A stretch of 38,782 bases of DNA from Clostridiales bacterium. GTDB lineage: Bacteria; Bacillota_A; Clostridia; Oscillospirales; Oscillospiraceae. The DNA lies in NCBI GenBank assembly GCA_014799485.1, contig JAAVHY010000034.1:1-38782 (forward strand), in the 5' to 3' direction. A program made the translations under genes and the position numbers. This document shows, one piece after another, positions 26,905 to 34,811 of the stretch (its first letter is position 1; every line of letters begins with the position of its first letter). The notes under the pieces were generated by a model. It did not search any database and was not told where the DNA came from. It worked only from the letters and a program-made list of their open reading frames with translations.

Positions 26905-28188
26905 ATGGTAAAAGCGATCGTAGGGGCCAACTGGGGCGACGAGGGCAAGGGCAAGATCACCGATCTGCTGGCCGAGACGTCGGACGTGGTGGTGCGCTTC
27001 CAGGGCGGGGCCAACGCCGGCCACACCATCATCAACGACTATGGCCGCTTCGCCCTGCACATCCTGCCCTCCGGCATCTTCTACCCCCACATCACCAATG
27101 TCGTCGGCAACGGGGTGGCGCTGGACGCGGCCAAGCTGGTGGACGAGCTCAAGGGCATTATGGCCCAGGGGGTGCCGGCGCCCAACCTCATCGTGTCTGA
27201 GCGGGCCCAGCTGCTCATGCCCTACCACGTCCTCCAGGACGGGTACGAGGAGGAGCGCCTGGGCGGGAAGGCCTTCGGCTCCACCAAGAGCGGCATCGCC
27301 CCCTTCTACTCGGACAAATACGCCAAGACGGGCATCCAGGTGTGCGACCTGTTCGATGAAGACCGCCTCTGGGAGCGGCTGAGCCGCGCCGTCGAGGTCA
27401 AGAATATCCTCTTCCAGCACCTGTACCACAAGCCCGCCCTGGACGTGAAGGCGCTGTACGACCAGCTTCTGGGTTACCGGGAGCTGCTGCGCCCCTACGT
27501 GGGCGACGCGGTGGGCTTCCTCCACCGGGCAATCAAGGAGGGCAGGACCATCCTTCTGGAAGGCCAACTGGGCTCCATGAAGGACCCGGATCTGGGCATC
27601 TTCCCCATGACCACCTCCTCCCACACCCTGGCGGGCTACGGCTGCGTGGGGGCCCCCGTGCCCCCCACCGCCATCGAGGACGTGATCTGCGTCACCAAGG
27701 CGTACTCCTCCAGCGTGGGCTCCAGCACCGAGCCTTTCGTCAGCGAGCTGCTGGGCCCCGAGGGGGACGAGCTGCGCCGCCGGGGGGGCGACAGGGGCGA
27801 ATTCGGGGCCACCACCGGCCGTCCCCGCCGGGTAGGCTGGTTCGACGCGGTGGCCACCAAGTACGGCTGCATGGTGCAGGGGGCCACCCAGGCGGCGCTG
27901 ACCTGCCTGGACGTGCTGGGCTACCTGGACGAGATCCGTGTCTGCGTGGGCTACGAGATCGACGGCGAGGTCACCGATATGTTCCCCACCACCCCGAAGC
28001 TGATGCGGGCCAAGCCGGTGTTCGAGACGCTCCCCGGCTGGAAGAGCGACGTGCGGGGCATCACCGACTACGACGCCCTGCCCGCCGCCGCCCGGGGCTA
28101 TGTCGAGTTTTTGGAAAAGCACATCGGCGTGCCCATCACCATCGTGTCCACCGGGCCCAAGCGCCATGAGATCGCCCTGCGGAAATAG
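26905..28188 (+). CDS. purA: Adenylosuccinate synthetase
   Basis: A 427-residue enzyme of AMP synthesis (IMP + Asp + GTP to adenylosuccinate). The start ATG 26905 has GGAGG at 26892-26896. P-loop-like GANWGDEGKGKI, the substrate segment GGANAGHT, the IMP-binding STKSGIAPFY, and GEFGATTGRPRRVGW are clear. It is divergent in places: the usual VGSGPFPTE reads VGSSTEPFVSE and the loop FEGAQG reads LEGQLG, with a GDRG insertion before EFGATTG. These suit the subgroup of Clostridia PurA paralogs, and all key residues appear present, but activity is inferred. Monocistronic, about 95-nt GC-rich leader. Confidence 0.93.
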   Translation: MVKAIVGANWGDEGKGKITDLLAETSDVVVRFQGGANAGHTIINDYGRFALHILPSGIFYPHITNVVGNGVALDAAKLVDELKGIMAQGVPAPNLIVSERAQLLMPYHVLQDGYEEERLGGKAFGSTKSGIAPFYSDKYAKTGIQVCDLFDEDRLWERLSRAVEVKNILFQHLYHKPALDVKALYDQLLGYRELLRPYVGDAVGFLHRAIKEGRTILLEGQLGSMKDPDLGIFPMTTSSHTLAGYGCVGAPVPPTAIEDVICVTKAYSSSVGSSTEPFVSELLGPEGDELRRRGGDRGEFGATTGRPRRVGWFDAVATKYGCMVQGATQAALTCLDVLGYLDEIRVCVGYEIDGEVTDMFPTTPKLMRAKPVFETLPGWKSDVRGITDYDALPAAARGYVEFLEKHIGVPITIVSTGPKRHEIALRK

Positions 28189-28195
28189 GAAAAAA

Positions 28196-28242
28196 GCGGA
28201 ACAGGCACAGCCCCGCGGCCGCGGGGGCTGTGCCTGTTCCGC
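28196..28242 (-). terminator. Very long hairpin after purA with its U-tract on the minus strand
   Basis: GCGGAACAGGCACAGCCCC pairs with GGGGCTGTGCCTGTTCCGC around a GC-rich loop (about 19 bp). On the minus strand TTTTTT follows the stem; on the plus strand no T-tract follows. It may still stop purA transcription by its stability. Confidence 0.5.
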
Positions 28243-28288
28243 TGCCGGGCCGCGCTGAAAACTCTTGCAAAACTAAGCGAAAAAACTG

Positions 28289-28317
28289 TTGACAACCAGC
28301 CTTCGTTGTGGTAATAT
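28289..28317 (+). promoter_or_regulatory. tRNA-Leu promoter
   Basis: Perfect -35 TTGACA (28289-28294), 17-nt spacer, -10 TAATAT (28312-28317). Confidence 0.75.
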
Positions 28318-28349
28318 CATTCTCGTGCCGAACGATGGCACACAACGAC

Positions 28350-28436
28350 GCGCGAGTGGTGGAATTGGTAGACTCGCTGGCTTCAGGTGCCAGTGCTCGC
28401 AAGGGCGTGCGGGTTCGACTCCCGCCTCGCGCACCA
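28350..28436 (+). tRNA. tRNA-Leu (CAG anticodon)
   Basis: An 87-nt class II tRNA with encoded ACCA end. The acceptor stem GCGCGAG/CTCGCGC is perfect. The anticodon stem CTGGC/GCCAG encloses loop TTCAGGT with anticodon CAG at 28384-28386, reading CUG leucine codons, which dominate the genes here. The long variable arm (TGCTCGCAAGGGCGT) is as expected for leucine, and the T-arm GCGGGTTCGACTCCCGC is standard. A single gene with its own promoter and terminator. Confidence 0.95.
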
Positions 28437-28475
28437 ATCCCGGAACTGTTATATCAACAGTTTCGGGATTTTTTT
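28437..28475 (+). terminator. tRNA-Leu terminator
   Basis: Stem ATCCCGGAACTGTT/AACAGTTTCGGGAT (one G-T pair), ATATC loop, then TTTTTTT. Confidence 0.85.
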
Positions 28476-28553
28476 GACCTCAGCGGGTTCGGCATCATTT
28501 GGCAAGTGGCCCGGAATCCCTTTCAATTTTTAAAGAAAGACGATGAAGTATCA

Positions 28554-29288
28554 ATGAGTAAAAGCAAGCAGTATTTTTCGAATGCAATCGACCTGCTGAA
28601 AAAAGTTTCCGACACGCAAAGCGAGTCCATCCGCCAAGCGGTCGATGCGGTATCTGATACTTTAAAACGAGATGGCATGATCTTTGCTTTCGGCACTGGG
28701 CATTCTCATATGCTGGCAGAAGAGCTCTTTTATCGTGCCGGCGGTCTGGTCAAAGTTTATCCTATTTTTGATGAATCGTTGATGCTGCACGCCAACGCCA
28801 CCCGCTCCAGCCAGGTAGAATGTTTGCCCGGTTATGCCGCTACTCTGGTAGAGAATGGACCGGAAATGAAAGCTGGCGATGTCATTTTCATTTTTTCCAA
28901 TTCAGGCCGGAATGCTGTTCCCATCGAAATGGCAATGCAAGCAAAAAGCAGGGGCCTCTGTGTCATCTGCATTACCAATCTTGCGCATTCGAGTTCGGTT
29001 ACATCACGTCACTCCAGCGGTAAAAAGCTGTATGAATTGTGTGATATTGTAATTGATAACTGTGGCGTCATCGGAGACACATCGGTCAAAATAGGCGGTT
29101 TGACATGCGGGCCGACCTCCACCGTTGCCGGTGCGGCGATCCTTCAGGCGATCGTTTGCGGTGTTGTTGAAAGATTGCAGGAGGACGGCGCCGTACCTGA
29201 AGTTTTTATCAGCGGCAATGTAGACGGCGGGCACGAAAAAAATCAGGTCTATTATGAAAAATATCGCAAGCTCATTCGGATGCTGTAA
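28554..29288 (+). CDS. SIS-domain sugar-phosphate isomerase/regulator-like protein
   Basis: A 244-residue protein with one SIS (phosphosugar-binding) domain of the SIS_2/UPF0309 type. FAFGTGHSHMLAEELFYRAG and DVIFIFSNSGRNAVPIEMA are the glycine- and serine-rich loops that bind sugar phosphates. The start ATG 28554 has only a weak AAAGAAAGA ribosome binding site. No clear promoter is seen between the tRNA-Leu terminator and the gene. Base composition is visibly lower in GC than all neighbours and codons such as TTT, AAA and GAT are frequent, suggesting acquisition from another genome next to the tRNA. Family members usually sit beside sugar transporters, absent here, so the substrate is unknown. 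Confidence 0.85.
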   Translation: MSKSKQYFSNAIDLLKKVSDTQSESIRQAVDAVSDTLKRDGMIFAFGTGHSHMLAEELFYRAGGLVKVYPIFDESLMLHANATRSSQVECLPGYAATLVENGPEMKAGDVIFIFSNSGRNAVPIEMAMQAKSRGLCVICITNLAHSSSVTSRHSSGKKLYELCDIVIDNCGVIGDTSVKIGGLTCGPTSTVAGAAILQAIVCGVVERLQEDGAVPEVFISGNVDGGHEKNQVYYEKYRKLIRML

Positions 29289-29300
29289 ATTTGAAGCCGA

Positions 29301-29335
29301 AAAGAAAGGCACGCTGACAGCGTGTCTTTCTTTTT
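29301..29335 (+). terminator. SIS gene terminator
   Basis: 15-bp stem AAAGAAAGGCACGCT/AGCGTGTCTTTCTTT (one G-T), GAC loop, TTTTT. Confidence 0.85.
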
Positions 29336-29367
29336 GGTGCCCAGGGCCGGCTCCGCCCCGCACGGGG

Positions 29368-29396
29368 TTGACACCGACCCTCAAAACAAATACAAT
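29368..29396 (+). promoter_or_regulatory. ktrB-ktrA operon promoter
   Basis: Perfect -35 TTGACA (29368-29373), 17-nt spacer, -10 TACAAT (29391-29396). Confidence 0.8.
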
Positions 29397-29474
29397 ATCG
29401 CATAGAAGTTTTTTACAGCGCCGGCGAAAACTCCAAGCGCGCCGCCGGGACGGACGAGGAAAAGGGGCTCCGAC

Positions 29475-30812
29475 GTGAAAAACAAGCTTCCAAAGCTCTC
29501 CCCCAATCGGACCATCGCCCTGGGCTTCCTGGCCATTATCCTGGCGGGGGCCCTGCTGCTCATGCTGCCCATCGCCAACCGGGGCGGACGCCCCCTGTCC
29601 TTCCTGGACAGCCTGTTCACCGCCACCTCCGCCACCTGCGTCACGGGGCTGGTGGTGGCGGACACCTGGACCCAGTTCAATCTGCTGGGCCAGGTCATTT
29701 TGCTAACGCTCATCCAGGTGGGCGGGCTGGGCTATATGACCATGGTGCTCATGGCCTCCATGCTGCTGGGCCGGAAGATCGGCCTGCGCCAGCGCTCCGT
29801 AATGCTGGAAAGCGTCAGCGCCGAGCGGCTCAACGACGCGCTCGCCCTGCTGCGCTATATCCTGGCGGGCACCGCCGCCATCGAGGGCATCGGCGCGGTG
29901 CTGCTGGCCTTTCGGTTCATCCCGGAGCTGGGCCTTCCCCGGGGGCTGTGGTATTCCGTATTCCACAGCGTGTCCGCCTTCTGCAACGCGGGCTTCGACC
30001 TGATGGGCTTCCGGGAACCCTACAGCTCCCTCACCCACTATGTGGACGACCCGCTGGTGAACCTCACCGTGTGCGCCCTGATCCTGCTGGGCGGTCTGGG
30101 CTTCCTGGTGTGGCGGGACGTGTGGGAAAAGGGCCTGCGCTTCCGCCGCTACTCCCTCCACACCAAGATCATGCTCACCGCCAGCGCCATTTTGGTCATA
30201 GGCGGCACGGCCCTGTTCTGGTGGGCGGAGCGGGGCAGCCTGCTGGCGGGGATGGGCCCCGGGGAGCAGGCCCTGGCCTCGCTGTTCCAGGCCGTCTCCC
30301 CCCGGACGGCGGGGTTCAACACCATTGACCTGGCCGCCCTCACCAGCGGGGGCGGACTGCTCACCATCGTGCTGATGTTCATCGGCGCGGGCCCCGGCTC
30401 CACCGGCGGCGGCGTAAAGATCACCACCGTGGCGGTGTGCCTGCTCACCCTGGCCAGTTATGTCCGGGGCAGGCGGGAAGTGGGGGCCTTCAACCGCCGG
30501 CTGGACGAGGAGCAGATCCACCGCTCGGCGGCTGGGGTGACGCTGTATATGACGTTCATCGGGCTGGGGGGCTTCCTGATGCTGACCGCCCAGCCCTTCC
30601 CCCTCCAGGACGCGCTGTTCGAGCTGTTCTCCGCCATGAGCACCGTGGGCCTGTCCACCGGCATCACCCGGGCCCTCTCCCCCTTCAACCGGGGACTGCT
30701 CATCGTCATGATGTACTGCGGGCGGATCGGCAGCCTGTCCATGATGATGGCGCTGGCGGGGCGGCTGCCCCCCCGGGTGAAGGATCCTGTGGAGCATATC
30801 ACCATTGGGTAA
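29475..30812 (+). CDS. ktrB: Potassium uptake membrane subunit KtrB/TrkH family
   Basis: A 445-residue ion channel subunit. GTG start at 29475 after AAAAGGGG. Four pore-loop repeats carry the filter glycines of the SKT superfamily: TSATCVTGL, SVSAFCNAGFD, AVSPRTAGFNT and SAMSTVGLSTG. A GAGPGSTGGGVK loop precedes the third transmembrane region, as in KtrB/TrkH. It takes up K+ (and needs Na+ in KtrB) and is gated by the cytosolic RCK ring encoded just downstream (39 bp gap). The single-RCK partner identifies this as the Ktr type rather than Trk. Confidence 0.93.
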   Translation: MKNKLPKLSPNRTIALGFLAIILAGALLLMLPIANRGGRPLSFLDSLFTATSATCVTGLVVADTWTQFNLLGQVILLTLIQVGGLGYMTMVLMASMLLGRKIGLRQRSVMLESVSAERLNDALALLRYILAGTAAIEGIGAVLLAFRFIPELGLPRGLWYSVFHSVSAFCNAGFDLMGFREPYSSLTHYVDDPLVNLTVCALILLGGLGFLVWRDVWEKGLRFRRYSLHTKIMLTASAILVIGGTALFWWAERGSLLAGMGPGEQALASLFQAVSPRTAGFNTIDLAALTSGGGLLTIVLMFIGAGPGSTGGGVKITTVAVCLLTLASYVRGRREVGAFNRRLDEEQIHRSAAGVTLYMTFIGLGGFLMLTAQPFPLQDALFELFSAMSTVGLSTGITRALSPFNRGLLIVMMYCGRIGSLSMMMALAGRLPPRVKDPVEHITIG

Positions 30813-30851
30813 TGGGTATAAAAACCCTGATCAGGAAAGGTGTGTAGCATA

Positions 30852-31499
30852 ATGGCATCGACATTTCTGGTGATCGGCCTGGGCCGGTTCGGCGTCAACC
30901 TGGCCCTGAAGCTGATGGACTCGGGCAATGAGGTCATGGTCATCGACACCGACGAGGAGGCGGTGAACCACATCGCCCCCCACGTCACCCAGGCCAAGAT
31001 CGGGGACTGCATGGACGAGGAGGTGCTGCGCTCCCTGGACCCGGCCAGCTTCGACTTCTGCTTCGTGTGCATCAGCGACAACTTCCAGTCCTCCATGGAG
31101 ATCACCTCCCAGCTCAAGGAGCTCGGCGCCCCTATGGTGGTAGCCAAGGCCGACCGGGACCTCCACGCCCGGCTGCTGCTGAAGATCGGCGCGGACGAGG
31201 TGGTGTTCCCCGAGCGGGATATGGCCATGCGCACCGCCATGCGCTTCAGCGTCAACGGGGCGCTGGAGTACATCGAGCTGGCCCCCGGCTACGCCATTTT
31301 CGAGCTGGACGTGCCCGACAGCTGGGCGGGCATGACCCTGCTGGAGCTGGACATCCGCAAGCGGTGGAACGTGAACGTCATCGGGCGCAAGGAGGACGGG
31401 GCCATCCTGCCCCTGGACGCCGCCCAGTTCAAGTTCAAGGCGGACACCCACATCCTGGTGGCGGGCCGGCCGGACGACGTGGCCAAGATGGTCAAGTAA
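30852..31499 (+). CDS. ktrA: Potassium channel regulatory subunit KtrA (RCK/TrkA-N + TrkA-C)
   Basis: A 215-residue cytosolic protein; the ATG 30852 follows AGGAAAGGTG. The N-terminal RCK domain binds nucleotides at FLVIGLGRFGVNLA with Asp in VIDTDEEAV binding the ribose. The TrkA-C domain covers residues ~135-215 (FELDVPDSWAGMTLLELDIR, HILVAGRPDDV) and in many Gram-positives binds cyclic di-AMP. An octameric ring of KtrA gates KtrB in response to ATP/ADP and c-di-AMP. No terminator is evident after it. Confidence 0.93.
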   Translation: MASTFLVIGLGRFGVNLALKLMDSGNEVMVIDTDEEAVNHIAPHVTQAKIGDCMDEEVLRSLDPASFDFCFVCISDNFQSSMEITSQLKELGAPMVVAKADRDLHARLLLKIGADEVVFPERDMAMRTAMRFSVNGALEYIELAPGYAIFELDVPDSWAGMTLLELDIRKRWNVNVIGRKEDGAILPLDAAQFKFKADTHILVAGRPDDVAKMVK

Positions 31500-31527
31500 G
31501 CCGGGGCGGGACTTTTTCCCTTCCCCC

Positions 31528-31555
31528 TTGCAAAACCCGGAAAAAATGGTATACT
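31528..31555 (+). promoter_or_regulatory. asnS promoter
   Basis: -35 TTGCAA (31528-31533), 16-nt spacer, -10 TATACT (31550-31555). Confidence 0.65.
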
Positions 31556-31622
31556 ATTGCAAAGCTTTTCCCCTGCCCGCCGGGGCAGGGAACATAGAAC
31601 ATCAGGAATCGAGGGAACGCAT

Positions 31623-33017
31623 ATGGAACGCATCACCATCGCCGGCCTTTTTGCCGACAGCGAGCGGCTGGGCGGGCAGACCGTCACCGTCATGGGCTGG
31701 GCCCGCACCATCCGGGACATGAAGGGCTTCGGCTTCATCGAGCTCAACGACGGCTCCTGCTTCAAGAACCTCCAAATCGTCATGGACGCCGGCGCCCTGG
31801 ACAACTATAAGGACATCGCGTCGCAGAACGTGGGCGCGGCCCTCATCGTCACCGGCACGGTGGTGCTCACCCCGGAGGCCAAGCAGCCCCTGGAGGTCAA
31901 AGCCGCCTCCATCGCGGTGGAGGGCGTGTCCTCCCCGGACTACCCCCTGCAGAAGAAGCGCCACAGCGTGGAGTACCTGCGCACCATCCAGCACCTGCGG
32001 CCCCGCACCAACCTGTTCTCCGCCGCCTTCCGGGTGCGCTCCGTGGCCGCCCACGCCATCCACTGCTTCTTCCAGGACAGGGGCTTCGTCTATATCCACA
32101 CCCCCATCATCACCGCCTCCGACTGCGAGGGCGCGGGCGAGATGTTCCAGGTGACCACTTTGGACATGGAAAACCCGCCCCGGCTGGAGGACGGCAGCGT
32201 GGACTGGTCGAAGGACTTCTTCGGCAAACGGGCCAACCTCACCGTGTCCGGCCAGCTCAACGCGGAGAACTTCGCCATGGCCTTCGGCAGCGTGTACACC
32301 TTCGGCCCCACCTTCCGGGCGGAAAACTCCAACACCCAGCGCCACGCCGCCGAGTTCTGGATGATCGAGCCGGAGATGGCCTTCGCCGACCTCACCGACT
32401 ATATGGACACCGCCGAGGCCATGATCAAGCATATCATCAACTATGTGATGGAGCGCTGCCCCGACGAGATGGCCTTCTTCAACTCCTTCGTGGACAAGGG
32501 GCTGGTGGAGCGCTTGCGGCACGTGGCCTCCTCCGAGTTTGCCCGGGTGAGCTACACCGACGCCATTGAGATCCTGAAGAAGAACAACGACAAGTTTGAC
32601 TACAAGGCGGAGTGGGGCTGCGACCTCCAGACTGAGCACGAGCGCTACCTCACCGAGCAGGTGTTCAAAAGGCCGGTGTTCGTCACCGACTACCCCCGTG
32701 ACATCAAGGCGTTCTATATGCGCCTGAACGACGACGGCAAGACCGTGGCCGCCGCCGACTGCCTGGTGCCCGGCATCGGCGAGATCATCGGCGGCTCCCA
32801 GCGCGAGGAGCGCATCGACGTGCTGGAGGCCCGCATGGCCCAGCTGGGCCTCAACCCCGAGGACTACTGGTGGTATCTGGATCTGCGGCGTTACGGCTCC
32901 TGCCGCCACGCCGGGTTTGGCCTGGGCTTCGAGCGGATGGTCATGTACCTCACCGGCGTGTCCAACATCCGGGACGTGGAGCTCCACCCCCGCACCGTGG
33001 GCAACGCGGAGTTTTAA
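31623..33017 (+). CDS. asnS: Asparaginyl-tRNA synthetase
   Basis: A 464-residue class IIb synthetase that charges tRNA-Asn. The start ATG 31623 follows GAGGG. The N-terminal OB-fold anticodon domain reads [19 protein letters not shown]. The catalytic core has motif 2 [21 protein letters not shown] and motif 3 [15 protein letters not shown], with the ATP-binding arginines. The long loop [19 protein letters not shown] is typical of AsnRS. The C-terminus [10 protein letters not shown] differs from the common FPRTPGNAEF. A short piece of this 3' end is repeated about 92 bp downstream. The 67-nt leader after the inferred start has no T-box. Confidence 0.96.
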   Translation: MERITIAGLFADSERLGGQTVTVMGWARTIRDMKGFGFIELNDGSCFKNLQIVMDAGALDNYKDIASQNVGAALIVTGTVVLTPEAKQPLEVKAASIAVEGVSSPDYPLQKKRHSVEYLRTIQHLRPRTNLFSAAFRVRSVAAHAIHCFFQDRGFVYIHTPIITASDCEGAGEMFQVTTLDMENPPRLEDGSVDWSKDFFGKRANLTVSGQLNAENFAMAFGSVYTFGPTFRAENSNTQRHAAEFWMIEPEMAFADLTDYMDTAEAMIKHIINYVMERCPDEMAFFNSFVDKGLVERLRHVASSEFARVSYTDAIEILKKNNDKFDYKAEWGCDLQTEHERYLTEQVFKRPVFVTDYPRDIKAFYMRLNDDGKTVAAADCLVPGIGEIIGGSQREERIDVLEARMAQLGLNPEDYWWYLDLRRYGSCRHAGFGLGFERMVMYLTGVSNIRDVELHPRTVGNAEF

Positions 33018-33019
33018 TG

Positions 33020-33053
33020 ATAGCCCCCCCCGCCGGATGGCGGGGGGGGCTAT
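33020..33053 (+). repeat. Perfect C8/G8 hairpin after asnS
   Basis: 15-bp stem ATAGCCCCCCCCGCC/GGCGGGGGGGGCTAT with GGAT loop. No T-tract follows, so it may stabilise the 3' end rather than terminate. Confidence 0.6.
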
Positions 33054-33064
33054 GGTCACGCCTC

Positions 33065-33102
33065 GGACGTGGAGCTTCCCCGAAAGCCGTGGGCAACGCG
33101 GA
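33065..33102 (+). repeat. Degenerate second copy of the asnS 3' end
   Basis: GGACGTGGAGCT (33065-33076) and CCGTGGGCAACGCGGA (33087-33102) repeat asnS positions 32972-32983 and 32995-33010 exactly, with a diverged middle. A TGA falls where the asnS stop would be. Confidence 0.75.
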
Positions 33103-33121
33103 ATTCTGATTTCCGGCTGTG

Positions 33122-33158
33122 AAAAGGGCCCCTGCGCCGTGCGCAGGGGCCCTTTTTT
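33122..33158. terminator. Bidirectional terminator between asnS and the anti-sigma-like gene
   Basis: 16-bp stem AAAAGGGCCCCTGCGC/GCGCAGGGGCCCTTTT with CGT loop and TTTTTT. It includes the stop codon of the minus-strand gene. Confidence 0.85.
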
Positions 33159-34029
33159 ATTGTTCCCACAGACGGCACACCCGCCAGAAGGAGTGCCAGG
33201 CGGAACCGCCGTCCCCCTGCCAATACTGGGGCTCATAGACATACAGTACGCCGTCATCGCCGGGGACGGCGTAGACCTTCCGTCCCTCCAGCGGCCTATC
33301 ATGGTCATCCCCCCGGCGGTTGGTCTCCAGATCCCCTGCCGGGATGGAATCGTCTCCCACATAATGGAGGTGCCCGATGAACTCACACCCCTCCGGCAGC
33401 GCTTCCAGTACCGGCGAGACGTTGTGGTAATAGCTGAAGTGATACGCCCGCCCCTGCCAGCTTACCAGCTCATTGTTCCCCAGCGCGTCCGACACAAAAC
33501 GGATATAAGAGCCCTCCTCGGCAAACCAGTCCGTGCGCATGAGGACGTACACTACGGCGGGATGTTCCCCGCTGACAAATACCGTGCCACTGGCCTCAAA
33601 GCCGGCCTGGAGCTGCAGCTCCTCCGTAGGCTCTTCCAGGGTCACTCCGCTGATGGTTCCGTACTCATGGAAACCCTCCGGCATATAGCCCATGGAGCTG
33701 TAGGGGCCGCCGCCATCCGGGAACCGCTCCACGGACGTTCCGGCCCATTCGTACAGGGTGTCCCCCACCCGCAGCACGGGAGTGATCCCTCCGGGCAGCA
33801 TATCGCAGCCGGGGCCGGGGTAGTTTGCGCTTGGCGGCAGGTGTACCATCCAGCGCCATACCCCCGCGCCCGCCAGCGCGATGAGGTACAGGCAGGCCGC
33901 CAGTGCCCCCCACCGCCGCCAGGCAGGGGCTTTTGCGCTCCCCGGGGGTGTTTTCGCGTCATCCACAAGGTCGTCCCCAATATCAGAGATGGCGAGGAAC
34001 AGCCGCACCGCCTTTTCCTCGTCCTTCAT
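33157..34029 (-). CDS. Membrane protein, probable anti-sigma factor partner
   Basis: A 290-residue protein. The ATG 34029 overlaps the sigma gene's stop (ATGA) and has AAGGAGG 10 nt upstream. Residues 1-45 are cytoplasmic (MKDEEKAVRLFLAISDIGDD), resembling the short acidic N-terminal segment of many Clostridia proteins co-encoded with ECF sigma factors. One TM helix (~50-70, WGALAACLYLIALAGAGVW) is followed by an extracellular region of ~220 residues rich in Tyr, Gly and Pro with no recognised domain. Anti-sigma function is inferred only from position and topology. A lipid- or surface-stress sensor is plausible. Confidence 0.7.
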   Translation of the reverse strand: MKDEEKAVRLFLAISDIGDDLVDDAKTPPGSAKAPAWRRWGALAACLYLIALAGAGVWRWMVHLPPSANYPGPGCDMLPGGITPVLRVGDTLYEWAGTSVERFPDGGGPYSSMGYMPEGFHEYGTISGVTLEEPTEELQLQAGFEASGTVFVSGEHPAVVYVLMRTDWFAEEGSYIRFVSDALGNNELVSWQGRAYHFSYYHNVSPVLEALPEGCEFIGHLHYVGDDSIPAGDLETNRRGDDHDRPLEGRKVYAVPGDDGVLYVYEPQYWQGDGGSAWHSFWRVCRLWEQ

Positions 34030-34583
34030 AGAGCAAAGCCCTCCTTTTCCAATGTGTGCTTCAAGCTCCGCCGCAGGCGGGACATCTTCTGCGCCAGCCG
34101 GTTGGGGGAGACGCCCCGCTCCGCCGCCAGGGCCTGGAGCTCCATGCCGTACCAGTACCGCCGCAGGAACAGCGCCCGGTCCTCCCGGCTCAGCGTCCGC
34201 AGCCAGCGGTCGATGGCCGCCGACAGCTCCTGGCCCTCCAGCTCCCGCTCCACGCCCCCGGTCGCGGGGACGCAGTCCGCCAGCTCGTCCAGCAGCAGCC
34301 TCACGCCCGCGTACCGCTTCTGGGCGCGGTCTTTGTTCCAGCGGTTCAGGGCCAGGTTCCGGGTCACCCTGCCCAGCCACGCCCCCAGCCTGTCGGGGCG
34401 CTGGGGCGGGATGGCGTTCCACGCTTGATGGAGGGCGTCGTTGACGCACTCCTCCGCGTCCTCGTCCACGCCCAGGATGTTCCTGGCCACGCCCCGGCAC
34501 AGCGCGCCGTATTTCCGCTCCGTCTCCCTGACGGCCGCCTCGTCCCGCCGCCAGTACAGCTCCACGATCTGGCTGTCCTCCAT
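34026..34583 (-). CDS. ECF-type RNA polymerase sigma factor
   Basis: A 185-residue sigma-70 family protein with only regions 2 and 4. Region 2 spans ~20-85 (LCRGVARNILGVDEDAEECV, WLGRVTRNLALNRW). Region 4, ~125-180, has a helix-turn-helix (LQALAAERGVSPNRLAQKMSRL). The start ATG 34583 follows AAAGGGGGG. It is co-translated with the downstream membrane protein, a classical ECF sigma/anti-sigma layout. The signal and regulon are unknown, though the flanking genes are potassium transporters and asnS. Promoter at 34678-34706. Confidence 0.88.
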   Translation of the reverse strand: MEDSQIVELYWRRDEAAVRETERKYGALCRGVARNILGVDEDAEECVNDALHQAWNAIPPQRPDRLGAWLGRVTRNLALNRWNKDRAQKRYAGVRLLLDELADCVPATGGVERELEGQELSAAIDRWLRTLSREDRALFLRRYWYGMELQALAAERGVSPNRLAQKMSRLRRSLKHTLEKEGFAL

Positions 34584-34677
34584 CCCTGTCCCCCCTTTCG
34601 GTCATTCTCGTGAAGGCCCTCACACCCTGTAAGACAGGATCCCGCGCCCGATATTACGCCCATTTTTAAATTGGATT

Positions 34678-34706
34678 ATTATACCAGCTTTGCCCCGATT
34701 CTTCAA
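34678..34706 (-). promoter_or_regulatory. Sigma factor operon promoter
   Basis: On the minus strand, -35 TTGAAG (34701-34706), 17-nt spacer, perfect -10 TATAAT (34678-34683). The housekeeping-type match argues against purely autogenous control. Confidence 0.65.
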
Positions 34707-34714
34707 TCCTCCCA

Positions 34715-34743
34715 TTGCGCTTGCGGGGGAACAGTGGTATAAT
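34715..34743 (+). promoter_or_regulatory. trkA-trkH operon promoter
   Basis: -35 TTGCGC (34715-34720), 17-nt spacer, perfect -10 TATAAT (34738-34743). Back to back with the sigma operon promoter. Confidence 0.65.
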
Positions 34744-34811
34744 GCTCCTACTTATACAAGCTTTTCCCGGGCCCCTTAGAATATAAGGAATAGGAAATGA
34801 GTTGATTTGAT

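Noticed and set aside
28308..28553. An N-terminal extension of the SIS protein through the tRNA-Leu gene
   Set aside because: The frame happens to be open but overlaps a tRNA and its terminator. The SIS family begins at the ATG at 28554.
29336..29474. c-di-AMP (ydaO-type) riboswitch before ktrB
   Set aside because: Only about 75 nt lie between the promoter and the start codon, too short for that riboswitch, and no consensus elements are seen.
31500..31622. T-box leader before asnS
   Set aside because: The interval is only about 65 nt after the promoter and lacks the T-box sequence and a terminator/antiterminator pair.
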